In this document: one piece after another, positions 45,872 through 53,237 of the stretch | Layout of the letters: every line of letters starts with the position of its first letter | How positions within the stretch are numbered: position 1 is the first letter of the stretch | Assembly (NCBI GenBank): GCA_025352325.1 | Contig: JANXTR010000029.1 | Span: 1 to 64,000, forward strand | Direction: 5' to 3' | Length of the DNA stretch: 64,000 nucleotides | Source: Microbacteriaceae bacterium | Lineage (GTDB): Bacteria; Actinomycetota; Actinomycetes; Actinomycetales; Microbacteriaceae | Position numbers and translations under genes: made by a program | The notes under the pieces: model-generated | Seen by the model: the letters and a program-made list of their open reading frames with translations, nothing else | Told to the model about the DNA's origin: nothing | Database searches by the model: none

Positions 45872-46335
45872 CGAGAGGTCGCCGCCAGCAGCTCGGTCAG
45901 GGCGTCGCGCGTGCGCTCGAGCTCGGCGATGCCGACGCCCAGGCGCTCCATGACCTGCCCCGGCACCGCGAGTGCGCGCTCACGAAGCGCCACCCCCGCG
46001 GGTGTGAGCGATATGGCCAGCGCACGATCGTCATCCGGATCGCGCCGCCGCTCGAGCAAGCCGGCCGCCTCGAGGCGCTTCAGCAGCGGGCTCAGGGTCG
46101 CGGCCTCGAGGTAGAGGGCCTCGGCGAGATCGCGTACGCGGCACGGGCTGCTCTGCCACAGCGCGAGCATCACGAGGTACTGCGGATGCGTCAGCCCGAG
46201 CGGCTCGAGCACCGGAGCGTACACGCTGACCACACGCCGCGAGGTCGTCACCAGCGCAAAGCAGACCTGACGGTCGAGGGCGAGCGGGTCGGCGAGCGGA
46301 TTGGCGAGCGGATCGGACGCGGTAGTCGTCGGCAT
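45868..46335 (-). CDS. MarR/OhrR-type regulator
   Basis: A 155-residue winged-helix regulator. LALDRQVCFALVTTSRRVVS carries the cysteine at the place of the peroxide-sensing Cys of OhrR, and THPQYLVMLALWQ, VRDLAEALYLEAATLSPLLKRLEAAGL and DDRALAISLTPAG follow the OhrR pattern. Organic-peroxide sensing is therefore likely. No ohr gene lies next to it, so the target is unclear. ATG at 46335 with TACGCT six bases upstream. Confidence 0.87.
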   Translation of the reverse strand: MPTTTASDPLANPLADPLALDRQVCFALVTTSRRVVSVYAPVLEPLGLTHPQYLVMLALWQSSPCRVRDLAEALYLEAATLSPLLKRLEAAGLLERRRDPDDDRALAISLTPAGVALRERALAVPGQVMERLGVGIAELERTRDALTELLAATSR

Positions 46336-46341
46336 AGCACA

Positions 46342-46347
46342 AGCGTA
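46342..46347 (-). promoter_or_regulatory. -10 element, leaderless MarR/OhrR gene
   Basis: TACGCT on the minus strand, then six bases (TGTGCT) and the ATG at 46335. Confidence 0.5.
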
Positions 46348-46377
46348 GTGGGCGAATAGTTCGTACACTTGTTATTT

Positions 46378-46614
46378 GTGACCAAACGAACAAGCTGGTG
46401 GGACCGGCTCAACCGCACCCTGTTCCCGTACATCGGGCCTCCGCCGCTGGGCCCCGGCCCGCAGGGCGAGAAGGTCGTGGATGCTGCCACTCTCGTTCCT
46501 CACTGCCCGCTGTGCGGCGAGCCGATGTCAGCCCACGAGATCGAGCGCACCGCGGACTGGAGCACTCCTACCCGGCTGCACTGCCCTCCGCGTGCCGCGT
46601 CCCACGCCGTCTGA
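46378..46614 (+). CDS. Small putative zinc-ribbon protein
   Basis: A 78-residue protein starting MTKRTSWWDRLNRTLFPYIG, then a Pro/Gly-rich linker and HCPLCGEPMSAHEIERT with RLHCPPRAASH. CPLC plus a later Cys and His could bind zinc. Small proteins with this pattern are widespread in Microbacteriaceae, with no known role. The GTG at 46378 lies eight bases past TACACT and has no ribosome site. Divergent from the MarR gene. Confidence 0.65.
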   Translation: MTKRTSWWDRLNRTLFPYIGPPPLGPGPQGEKVVDAATLVPHCPLCGEPMSAHEIERTADWSTPTRLHCPPRAASHAV

Positions 46615-46650
46615 CTCCCCGCGGCATCCCCGACCCGTAGCTTGGCCACC

Positions 46651-46911
46651 GTGGCCATCACCGCGCTCGACCCCCGGACCGCCCTGCGGGTGACCCAGGT
46701 GGTCGTCGTCGGGATCGCCACGAGCTTCGGCGTCGAGTCGACGGCCCGCGGCGCGCACGACCTCGGCTACCACGTCACCATCCCCGTCGACGCGGTCACG
46801 GTCACGGTCATCGAGTCGCACGAGACGAGCGCGACGCGCGAGTTCCCGGCGCTGGCCGAGACCGGCACGGTCGACGGAGCGCTCAGTGCACTGGCCGCGA
46901 CAACCGCCTAG
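46651..46911 (+). pseudogene. Truncated isochorismatase-family gene
   Basis: The 86 residues match only the C-terminal half of an isochorismatase-like hydrolase: RVTQVVVVGIATSFGVESTA (the cis-peptide region), then RGAHDLGYHVTIPVDAVT and FPALAETGTV. The N-terminal half with the catalytic Asp and Lys is missing, and normal members are about 180-200 residues. In the catalytic turn the usual Cys is Ser (SFGVES instead of the CV/CG type). A TAGCTT hexamer lies seven bases before the GTG, so the remnant may still be expressed, but it cannot be an active enzyme. Confidence 0.65.
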
Positions 46912-47243
46912 TCCTCGTCGCCGTCTTCGCCCTCGTCGAAGTCGCCAAAGGAGTCGGCGAGCTCGAGGTCGCCCTGGGCGGCCCGGTACTCCTCGATGCT
47001 CACCCAGCTCGTCGTGGTGAGGTCGAGATCCTCGGCCAGTTCGGCGAGCTGCTCCTCGGTGAGACGGCCGTCGAAGACTGTGCGCACGGCATCCATCGTG
47101 GAGTGCTCGGTGACCGGTTCCTTGTCGTCGCCGTCCGCGTCCTGGTCCGAGAGCTGCTGATCGTCCGGGCTCATGAACTGCTCGAAGAACTCGTTCTCGA
47201 GCACGTCGATGTCGAACTCGTCGTCTGGATCGATCTCGGCCAT
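46908..47243 (-). CDS. Acidic hypothetical protein
   Basis: A 111-residue, strongly acidic protein (many Asp/Glu, ending DEGEDGDED). The middle (LTEEQLAELAEDLDLTTTSW) is helical. It has no recognised domain; such acidic small proteins occur widely in this family. ATG at 47243 with TATCGT six bases upstream. It lies between two broken genes. Confidence 0.65.
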   Translation of the reverse strand: MAEIDPDDEFDIDVLENEFFEQFMSPDDQQLSDQDADGDDKEPVTEHSTMDAVRTVFDGRLTEEQLAELAEDLDLTTTSWVSIEEYRAAQGDLELADSFGDFDEGEDGDED

Positions 47244-47249
47244 AGTCCG

Positions 47250-47255
47250 ACGATA
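47250..47255 (-). promoter_or_regulatory. -10 element, leaderless acidic-protein gene
   Basis: TATCGT on the minus strand, then six bases (CGGACT) and the ATG at 47243. Confidence 0.5.
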
Positions 47256-47275
47256 CCGGGAGGATTTGAACCGGC

Positions 47276-47821
47276 TCAACCCGCGCGACCGTCAGCGCTG
47301 GGGCAATAGCGGCGTTGGTGCGCCCCTCCGCCATGAGCTGCAGCACCTCGCGCTCGCGCGGCGTGAGGTTCACGCATCGGGTCGTGGCGGCGACCGATGA
47401 GCTGCGCGACGACCTCCGGGTCGAGAACGGTTCCGCCATCCGCGATGCGATCGAGCGCCTCGGTGAGCTCTGCCAGCGAGGCGACACGATCCTTGAGCAG
47501 GTAGCCGACTCCCCCTGTCCCGGCGCCCAGCAGCTCCTGCGCGTACGCGGCCTCGACGTACTGCGACAGCAGCAGGATGCCGGTGCCCGGCAGCAGAGAC
47601 CGCAGCGCGATCGCCGCACGCACGCCCTCATCACGGAAGGTGGGAGGCATCCGCACGTCGAGCACGGCCAGCTCGGGCGCCAGACCCAGAGCCGCGGCGA
47701 GCAACGTGCCCGCGTCGCCGAATGCCCCGACGACCTCGTGGCCCGCCTCCTCCAGCACCCGGACAAGACCCTCGCGCAGCAGCACCGAGTCGTCGGCGAC
47801 CACCACGCGCTTGCCGGTCAC
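47276..47821 (-). pseudogene. NarL-type response regulator, frameshifted and truncated
   Basis: The first 150 codons encode a complete receiver domain (VVVADDSVLLREGLVRVLEE, phospho-acceptor in LAVLDVRMPP, Lys in GYLLKDRVASLAEL). After DPMRE, near 47370, the frame shifts; the neighbouring frame continues with the HTH start NLTPREREVLQLMAEGRTNA. The HTH then breaks off after AAIAPALTVARVE, before its recognition helix. Both a one-base shift and a 3' truncation are therefore present. No histidine kinase gene lies beside it. Confidence 0.8.
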
Positions 47822-47859
47822 GGCCGCCTCGTCACTGCCACCACCGTCACGTGTGCAGC

Positions 47860-48107
47860 CTAGGAGGTCGACTTGCGGGCGCGCGGCTTCTTCGGCACGA
47901 CGGCGGCGGCGGGCGCCGAGGCTGCGGCGACGGACGCCGGTAGCTCGGCGGTCGGGGCGACGGTCGGCGCGGGGCAGCCGTCGTGAGCGGCAGCTGCACT
48001 AGTACGACAGTCGGTCCACCGTGCGGGCTGGTCAGGGTCAGGACCCACTGCTCGCTGCGCGTCGACACGACGGTATCCATTCTCGAAGCGTCGTCCGGGG
48101 CGTTCAT
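47860..48107 (-). pseudogene. Frameshifted small gene
   Basis: One frame reads MNAPDDASRMDTVVSTRSEQ and on through WVLTLTSPHGGPTVVLVQL, which looks coding. Near 47990 the coding character passes to the next frame, which ends with an Ala/Pro tail and PKKPRARKSTS before a stop at 47860. A single-base change would join them into one protein of about 80 residues. Bases 47822-48163 hold nothing else recognised. Confidence 0.5.
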
Positions 48108-48151
48108 GAGAATCACACCACTTTTGGGCGCGAGGCTCCACGCCAGATCGC

Positions 48152-48157
48152 TAGCGT
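48152..48157 (+). promoter_or_regulatory. -10 element, leaderless nadE
   Basis: TAGCGT followed by six bases (GGAGGG) and the ATG at 48164. The purine run is too close to the ATG to be a normal ribosome site. Confidence 0.5.
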
Positions 48158-48163
48158 GGAGGG

Positions 48164-49009
48164 ATGCGCCCCACCCAAGCCCGGATCATCGCCGACCTCC
48201 ACGTGCAGCCGACCATCAACCCTGCCGCCGAGGTGGAACGTCGGGTCGGATTTCTCGTGGACTATCTGACCACCACTGGCGCGTCCGGCTTCGTGCTGGG
48301 AATCAGCGGCGGCCAGGACTCGTCGCTCGCCGGGCGGCTGTGTCAGCTCGCCGTGGACCGGCTCACGGCATCCGGTGTCGAGGCGGCGTTCCTCGCTGTC
48401 CGTCTGCCGTACGCGGTCCAGGCCGACGAGGACGACGCGCAACTGGCGCTGAGCTTCATCCGACCCACCGATGCGGTGACCTTCGACATCAAACGCGCGG
48501 TCGACGGCTTCCAGGTCGAGTTCGACGACCGCTTCGACGAGCCGCTGCTCGACTTCACGAAGGGCAACGTCAAGGCACGATCCCGGATGATCGCGCAGTA
48601 CGCCATCGCCGGCCAGAACCGGATGCTGGTGGTCGGCACCGATCACGCGGCCGAGGCGATCACGGGGTTCTTCACCAAGTTTGGCGACGGCGGAGCCGAC
48701 ATCCTCCCGCTCACCGGGCTCAGCAAACGCCAGGGCCGCGCGCTGCTGCAGCACCTCGGTGCGCCCGAGCGCCTCTCCCTCAAGGCGCCCACCGCCGACC
48801 TCCTTGATGAGAACCCCGGTCAGACCGACGAGGCGAACCTCGGCCTGAGCTACTCCGACATCGACGACTACCTCGAAGGCCACGAGGTGTCGGATGCCGT
48901 CGCCGACGCCCTCGAGGCGCGGTACCTGGCCACGGAGCACAAACGCGCTGCGCCCGTCACCCCCTTCGACGGCTGGTGGCGGAGTGAAGCCGATCCCTGG
49001 ACTCGCTGA
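48164..49009 (+). CDS. nadE: NAD synthetase, ammonia-dependent
   Basis: NadE amidates deamido-NAD to NAD. This 281-residue form has only the synthetase domain and no N-terminal glutaminase domain, so it should use free ammonia. The P-loop is SGGQDSS at 48-54. [39 protein letters not shown] and [19 protein letters not shown] are typical of the E. coli/Bacillus type. nadD, the step before it, is at 4.5 kb. Confidence 0.95.
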   Translation: MRPTQARIIADLHVQPTINPAAEVERRVGFLVDYLTTTGASGFVLGISGGQDSSLAGRLCQLAVDRLTASGVEAAFLAVRLPYAVQADEDDAQLALSFIRPTDAVTFDIKRAVDGFQVEFDDRFDEPLLDFTKGNVKARSRMIAQYAIAGQNRMLVVGTDHAAEAITGFFTKFGDGGADILPLTGLSKRQGRALLQHLGAPERLSLKAPTADLLDENPGQTDEANLGLSYSDIDDYLEGHEVSDAVADALEARYLATEHKRAAPVTPFDGWWRSEADPWTR

Positions 49010-49044
49010 TCGAGCCCGACGAGATCAACTGACGCTCGACCGGA

Positions 49045-49443
49045 TCACGCCGTCTTCAGCGGCGCCGAGATCTCCCAGAGGCTGCCGGTCGGGTCGGCGA
49101 ACAGCGCGGTCCGGATGCCCCACTCGCGATCCATCGGACCGTTGATGAGGCTCACGCCGCGCGCGACCAGCTCGGCGGCCGTGGCATCCACGTCGTCGAC
49201 GTCGAGAGTGAACTGGAACCGTGGACCCACGCCGACCCCGCCGGGGACGGCGGGAGCGATGAGCCCCGGCGCCTCCGATGCGTCGAGCACGTTGATCATC
49301 TGGCTGCCGAACAGGTACACGCAGGAGACCTCGTCCTCGTACATCCGCGGGAGTTCGAAGACGCGCTCGTAGAACTCCTTCGCGCCCGAGAAATCGTCGG
49401 CGAACAGGGTGATGGCGGTGATGGGTCCGGGCCAGTCGGTCAT
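49045..49443 (-). CDS. VOC-family protein
   Basis: A 132-residue glyoxalase/bleomycin-resistance fold protein. It has two beta-alpha-beta-beta-beta halves: ITAITLFADDFSGAKEFYERVFELP and FQFTLDVDDVDATAAELVARG, ending with FADPTGSLWEISAPL. The metal ligands are not fully conserved, so a binding protein is as likely as an enzyme. The ATG at 49443 has TACGGT six bases upstream. Confidence 0.85.
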   Translation of the reverse strand: MTDWPGPITAITLFADDFSGAKEFYERVFELPRMYEDEVSCVYLFGSQMINVLDASEAPGLIAPAVPGGVGVGPRFQFTLDVDDVDATAAELVARGVSLINGPMDREWGIRTALFADPTGSLWEISAPLKTA

Positions 49444-49449
49444 GTGCAC

Positions 49450-49455
49450 ACCGTA
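49450..49455 (-). promoter_or_regulatory. -10 element, leaderless VOC gene
   Basis: TACGGT on the minus strand, then six bases (GTGCAC) and the ATG at 49443. Confidence 0.5.
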
Positions 49456-49475
49456 CACATCCGGCCCGGACACCG

Positions 49476-50543
49476 CTACGGTGCCGGGGTCGGCGTGGCG
49501 GTCGGCAACGCCGTCGGGGATCCGGTCGCTTCCGCGCTCGGGATCGCGGAGGGCGCGGGCGCCGAGGTGGCGTCAGCAAGCGGCTTCGCGGTGGCGAACG
49601 GGGCGATGGCCGGGGTCGGCGTCGCGGATCGCTTGATCGACCCGTCGTCATTCAGATCCGATGCGTTCACGTGCGACAGCGGGTAGACATTCCAGCCCAG
49701 ACGGCCCGAGACCGACTGGTTGGGGACGATGACCGCGGGGTATGCGTCTTGATCGCTCGTCGCGGTCGGGTCGCCCACCAGATTCAGCGGTTTGCCGTCT
49801 TGGTCGAACAACTGCACATCGGTGAGCGGGTTGCCCTGGGCGTCGTAGGCGAACACGTTCGACACCTGGTTGCCGTCGAGGGTGAGACCCGACTGCGAGT
49901 AGTCGGGCTCGCTCGAGGCGTAGTTCGCCGAATACCAGGCGTTGTTGACCTCGGTCGCCACGCGCGCGACCAGGAACGGTGTTGCGGCGATCAGGAGGAT
50001 GTTGCCGATCAGCAGCAGACCGCGCATCCACGCGAACGGCAGCCACCGTCCGCGACCGAACTGCACACTGACGATCGTCACCAGCAGGAAGACGACGACC
50101 GTCGACCCGCCGAACGGCGCCCAGCCCGACGCTCCGAAGACCACGAATGCCAGCTCGGTGACGACCGCCGCGCGGAAGACCCACCACAGCGGCCGCAGGG
50201 TCACCAAGAAGTGCCCGATGCCTGCGACCACCGGATATCGCGTCGCGAAGGCGCGCGCGTCGCGCCGGATCCGGGCCGGCAGCAGGCGCAGCTCGGCGAT
50301 CACGGACGAGCCGGAGGAGGGCTTGGCCCGCTTCGGCAGCCCGGCCGCCGCGCGGAGTTCCTCGGCGTACGCGGCGGGGTCGCCGAGATCCGTCGAGTCG
50401 CCGTCAGCCAGCCGCTCGGTGAGGTCGGCCTCGAGACCGTCGGTGAGATCCTCGACCTCGTCGCCCGTCAGGTCGGAGAGTGCGGTGCGGACCGCGGCCG
50501 CGAAGGCGGTGACTGCGGGTGAGGCGATGGTGGCGGTGGACAT
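49476..50543 (-). CDS. Membrane protein paired with a PadR regulator
   Basis: A 355-residue protein. The N-terminal 65 residues (LTGDEVEDLTDGLEADLTERLADG and DPAAYAEELRAAAG) form the short helical domain usually paired with PadR regulators (HAAS/DUF1700-like). Three to four membrane helices follow at about 105-215 and then an extracytoplasmic domain with an Ala/Pro/Thr-rich tail. It directly follows the PadR gene (TAG then ATG), so the PadR protein probably regulates it. Such pairs are found as stress or envelope sensors; the role here is unknown. Confidence 0.8.
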   Translation of the reverse strand: MSTATIASPAVTAFAAAVRTALSDLTGDEVEDLTDGLEADLTERLADGDSTDLGDPAAYAEELRAAAGLPKRAKPSSGSSVIAELRLLPARIRRDARAFATRYPVVAGIGHFLVTLRPLWWVFRAAVVTELAFVVFGASGWAPFGGSTVVVFLLVTIVSVQFGRGRWLPFAWMRGLLLIGNILLIAATPFLVARVATEVNNAWYSANYASSEPDYSQSGLTLDGNQVSNVFAYDAQGNPLTDVQLFDQDGKPLNLVGDPTATSDQDAYPAVIVPNQSVSGRLGWNVYPLSHVNASDLNDDGSIKRSATPTPAIAPFATAKPLADATSAPAPSAIPSAEATGSPTALPTATPTPAP

Positions 50544-50930
50544 CTACTTCTCTCCGATCGAGCGGACGGGCGTGGGGGTCGTGACGGCGGTGCGGGAGGT
50601 CTTGGTGACGGCCTTCGGGGCGAGCAGGCCGTTCATGGTGGCGGCGAAGTTCCCCCAGCTGGCGCGCTGCTCGTCGAGCATCGTGCGCCCCTGCTGGTTG
50701 ATGCCGTAGTACTTGCGGTGCGGGCCTCCGTCGGACGGCACGACGTAGCTGGTCAGCGCGCCGGCCGCGTAGAGGCGGCGGAGCGTGCCGTAGACGGAGG
50801 CGTCGCCGACGTCGTCCAGTCCCGCGGCTCGGAGCCGGCGGACGACGTCGTAGCCGTAGCCGTCCTCCTCCTGGATGGCGGCGAGCACGGCCACGTCGAG
50901 CACCCCCTTGAGGAGTTGCGTGGTGTCCAT
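50544..50930 (-). CDS. PadR-family transcriptional regulator
   Basis: A 128-residue winged-helix regulator. LLKGVLDVAVLAAIQEEDGYGYDVVRRL, DASVYGTLRRLYAAGALTSY and GPHRKYYGINQQGRTML are the PadR core, and a short C-terminal helix completes a PadR subfamily 2 protein. AAGGAG ribosome site. It is co-transcribed with the membrane protein that follows with no gap. A 13-bp inverted repeat 27 bases upstream is a likely operator. Confidence 0.93.
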   Translation of the reverse strand: MDTTQLLKGVLDVAVLAAIQEEDGYGYDVVRRLRAAGLDDVGDASVYGTLRRLYAAGALTSYVVPSDGGPHRKYYGINQQGRTMLDEQRASWGNFAATMNGLLAPKAVTKTSRTAVTTPTPVRSIGEK

Positions 50931-50956
50931 GAGGCTCCTTCGATGGTCAGGTCAAC

Positions 50957-50997
50957 GCACCCCACACTAGTGCGCGATCCGCAGTAGTGTGGGGTGC
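50957..50997. promoter_or_regulatory. 13-bp inverted repeat, candidate PadR operator
   Basis: GCACCCCACACTA and TAGTGTGGGGTGC are perfect arms around 15 bases, upstream of the PadR gene. The core CACACTA..TAGTGTG could overlap its promoter. It could also terminate transcription from the left. Confidence 0.55.
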
Positions 50998-51010
50998 GAC
51001 ACGCGGAGTC

Positions 51011-51056
51011 CGGTGTCCACCGAAGTGCCGACACGGTGTCCTCCTTAGTGCCGACA
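51011..51056. repeat. Tandem 23-bp direct repeat, possible IS end
   Basis: Two adjacent 23-base units (CGGTGTCC..AGTGCCGACA) differ at three positions. On the minus strand each begins TGTCGGCACT, which resembles terminal repeats of IS481-type elements. No transposase lies nearby, so this would be a solitary end. Confidence 0.5.
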
Positions 51057-51096
51057 GACTCGACGTTCCCGGGAGTTTGAGCTAAATTCGTCTAAC

Positions 51097-51136
51097 GTCC
51101 CCCAAACGGGGGACTCGCCCCCCCATGAAGGGGGGC
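51097..51136 (+). promoter_or_regulatory. Two tandem GC hairpins upstream of the DUF2510 gene
   Basis: GTCCCCC-AAAC-GGGGGAC (51097-51114) and GCCCCCC..GGGGGGC (51117-51136, loop CATGAA) form two hairpins with 7-bp stems, two bases apart, about 70 bases before the ATG at 51205. Further CCCCC runs occur at the ribosome site (GGAGTCCCCC) and could pair with freed G-runs. Confidence 0.55.
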
Positions 51137-51204
51137 ATAGAGTCCTCCTAGATCGCAACCCGAATCCCCCATTCGCGATCCGCCTCTCTCAGCAGGAGTC
51201 CCCC

Positions 51205-51387
51205 ATGAAGAACGCCCTCGTCACTCCTTCCGCGACCGCCGCACCCGCCGGCTGGTACAACGACCCGCTGGGCATCCCCCAGCTCCGTTGGTGGAACGGC
51301 ATCGGCTGGACCAACCACGTTCAGGAGAACCGCGCCGAGTTCCAGTCGTGGGGCGCCCAGCCCGCGTCGGTCTCCTCGGTCGCGTAG
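51205..51387 (+). CDS. DUF2510 mini-protein
   Basis: A 60-residue protein that consists of little more than one DUF2510 motif (AGWYNDPLGIPQLRWWNGIGWTNHV). In larger actinobacterial proteins this Trp-rich motif caps membrane or secreted domains; here it stands alone with short flanks. GGAG ribosome site. Two strong hairpins in the leader suggest control at the RNA level. Role unknown. Confidence 0.75.
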   Translation: MKNALVTPSATAAPAGWYNDPLGIPQLRWWNGIGWTNHVQENRAEFQSWGAQPASVSSVA

Positions 51388-51740
51388 CTGCCCTCGTTCC
51401 TTCGTCGCGTTCCCACCGGGGGCGTCGACGCTGCGGATCGTCGTACCCTGAGCCTCCGAGCTCGGAGCCGTCGCGAACCCGATCAGGCGGGCCTTCGCGC
51501 GGTTGCGGAATCTTCCGATGTCGTGAGCGCTGACGTAGAAGTTCGACGCGAAGACCCACCATCGCCCCAGTCAAGGCTGTCCCGCAGAGTTCGACCGATC
51601 CCGACGTCACCGCCGGAGTCGCACAGTTCCTGAGCCTGGTGGTCCTCGACCATGCGAGCGAGTGCGCCGACCTCGAGATTGCGCGCGGCCTCGAGAAGGG
51701 CCGCTGGTTCCTTTTCGCGCACCTCGCCGCGAGGTAACCG
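51388..51740 (-). pseudogene. Probable decayed gene
   Basis: No intact gene fits this 353-base stretch. On the minus strand one frame gives REKEPAALLEAARNLEVGAL, running on to GRTLRDSLDW, after which a neighbouring frame reads WVFASNFYVSAHDIGRFRNR. Together they look like a gene broken by a shift near 51555. Its family is not recognised. Confidence 0.35.
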
Positions 51741-53237
51741 CTAGCCGAAGTAACTCCACTCCCCCGCGACCATCGTCGCGTGCACGGGCATCGCGCGGAG
51801 CTGATCACCGCCGGCGGTGAGCGGGTCGACCTCGGTGACCACTAGGTCAGCCGGCGCACCGACTGCGATCCCGGCTGATCCGCCCCACGATGCACGCAGG
51901 GCATCCTCGATCGTGAGCGACTGCTCCGGATGCCATGGCTCCCGCCCTTCGCGGGTGCGGGTGACCGCCGCCGCGATCGTGATCCACGGATCGAGCGGGG
52001 CCACCGGCGCGTCCGAGCCGAGCGCGAGCTCGGCTCCCGCCTCGAGCAGCGCCCGGTACGCGAACGCCCGACCCTCTCGTCCCGCCCAGAAGTGGTCGGT
52101 GACGTCGCGGTCGTCCAGGGCGTGTTCGGGCTGCACGCTTGCACGCACGCCCAGCTGCAAGAACCGGGCCAGGTCGGCGGGGGCGACGAGTTGCGCGTGC
52201 TCGATGCTGCCTCCGGGGCTCGGGAGCGGGCCGAGGGCCTCGAAGGTGTCGAGGGCGAGCGTGATGGCACGGTCGCCGATCGCGTGGATCGCGGGAAGCA
52301 GTCCCTGGGCGACGGCGGCCCGCGCGAGGCCGAGCAGCTCGTCGGCGGTGTGGATTGCGAGGCCGGCCGCATCCGCGCCGGACAGCCCCGGATAGTCGTC
52401 GTAGCACCACGCGGTGCGGGTGTTGAGCGAGCCGTCGGTGAAGAGTTTGAACGGGCCGCCGACCAGCAAGCCCCCGGTTCCGTCGACGACCTCGCCGGTG
52501 CGGATGCCGGCCGCGACGACGGCGTCCAGGTCGCCGGGGTAGACGCCGCCGCGCACCCGGAGTCCGCGGAATCCGCCGCCGAATCGACGCTGCCAGGACG
52601 AGATCGCACCGGTCATCTCGAGGTCGACGATGCCGACGACCCCGCGGGAGGCGGCGGTCGCGGCGGCCTCGAGCGCCCAGGCGTCGAGTTGCTGCTCGGG
52701 AACGTCGCTGAGCCGCACGTTGAGGTCGAAGGCCTCCTGCTCGCGCAGCAGCCAGGCCTCGGGCGGCAGGCCGAGCAACCGCAGCGCCGCCGCGTTCGTC
52801 CACATGCAGTGCACGTCGCCGCTCACGAGCGCCACGGCCGCCTCGCCGACGTCGAGCAGCTCGACGGTCGGCGCATCGGGCCACAGGCCATCACGAAAAC
52901 CCTGGCCGATCAGCACGGTGCCGGGGGCGGGCGGATGCTGCGCCAGGTGCTCCCGCACGAGGGCCGCCGTCTCGACGGCCGAGCGCGCCGGGGTGAGGTC
53001 GAGTCGGCGCGTGAGCATGCTCCACTGCCCGAAGTGGACGTGCGAATCCCACAGTCCCGGCTGCAGCCACCGGCCCTGGAGATCGACGACCTCGCGACCC
53101 CGCTGGTCGAGCCTGTCGAGATCCCTCGTCAACTCACCGGGTCTCGACGAGCTCGACCAGCGGGAGATCACGCCACCCTCGACAAGCACGTCGACGAGCG
53201 AACCGTCGAACAGACGGGCGTGCTGCAGCAGGGTCAC
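51741..53237 (-). CDS. Amidohydrolase family 3 (YtcJ-like)
   Basis: A metal-dependent hydrolase of 498 residues. LQPGLWDSHVHFGQWS holds the HxH metal ligands, HAIGDRAITLALDTF and GSIEHAQLVAP the next His residues, and LGSDAPVAPLDPW the catalytic Asp. It belongs to the PF07969 group with unknown amide or ester substrates. Residues about 28-48 (SSSSRPGELTRDLDRLDQRG) are encoded by a palindromic repeat element that interrupts the N-terminal beta region. GTG start, overlapping paiB by GTGA. Confidence 0.88.
   Translation of the reverse strand: MTLLQHARLFDGSLVDVLVEGGVISRWSSSSRPGELTRDLDRLDQRGREVVDLQGRWLQPGLWDSHVHFGQWSMLTRRLDLTPARSAVETAALVREHLAQHPPAPGTVLIGQGFRDGLWPDAPTVELLDVGEAAVALVSGDVHCMWTNAAALRLLGLPPEAWLLREQEAFDLNVRLSDVPEQQLDAWALEAAATAASRGVVGIVDLEMTGAISSWQRRFGGGFRGLRVRGGVYPGDLDAVVAAGIRTGEVVDGTGGLLVGGPFKLFTDGSLNTRTAWCYDDYPGLSGADAAGLAIHTADELLGLARAAVAQGLLPAIHAIGDRAITLALDTFEALGPLPSPGGSIEHAQLVAPADLARFLQLGVRASVQPEHALDDRDVTDHFWAGREGRAFAYRALLEAGAELALGSDAPVAPLDPWITIAAAVTRTREGREPWHPEQSLTIEDALRASWGGSAGIAVGAPADLVVTEVDPLTAGGDQLRAMPVHATMVAGEWSYFG
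53101..53162. repeat. Palindromic repeat pair inside the amidohydrolase gene
   Basis: CGCTGGTCGAGC and GCTCGACCAGCG are perfect 12-bp arms of a 62-bp inverted structure. Each arm continues into a GTCGAGA(T/C)CC segment. The right arm contains, inverted, the same 20 bases as the copy inside valS. Confidence 0.8.
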
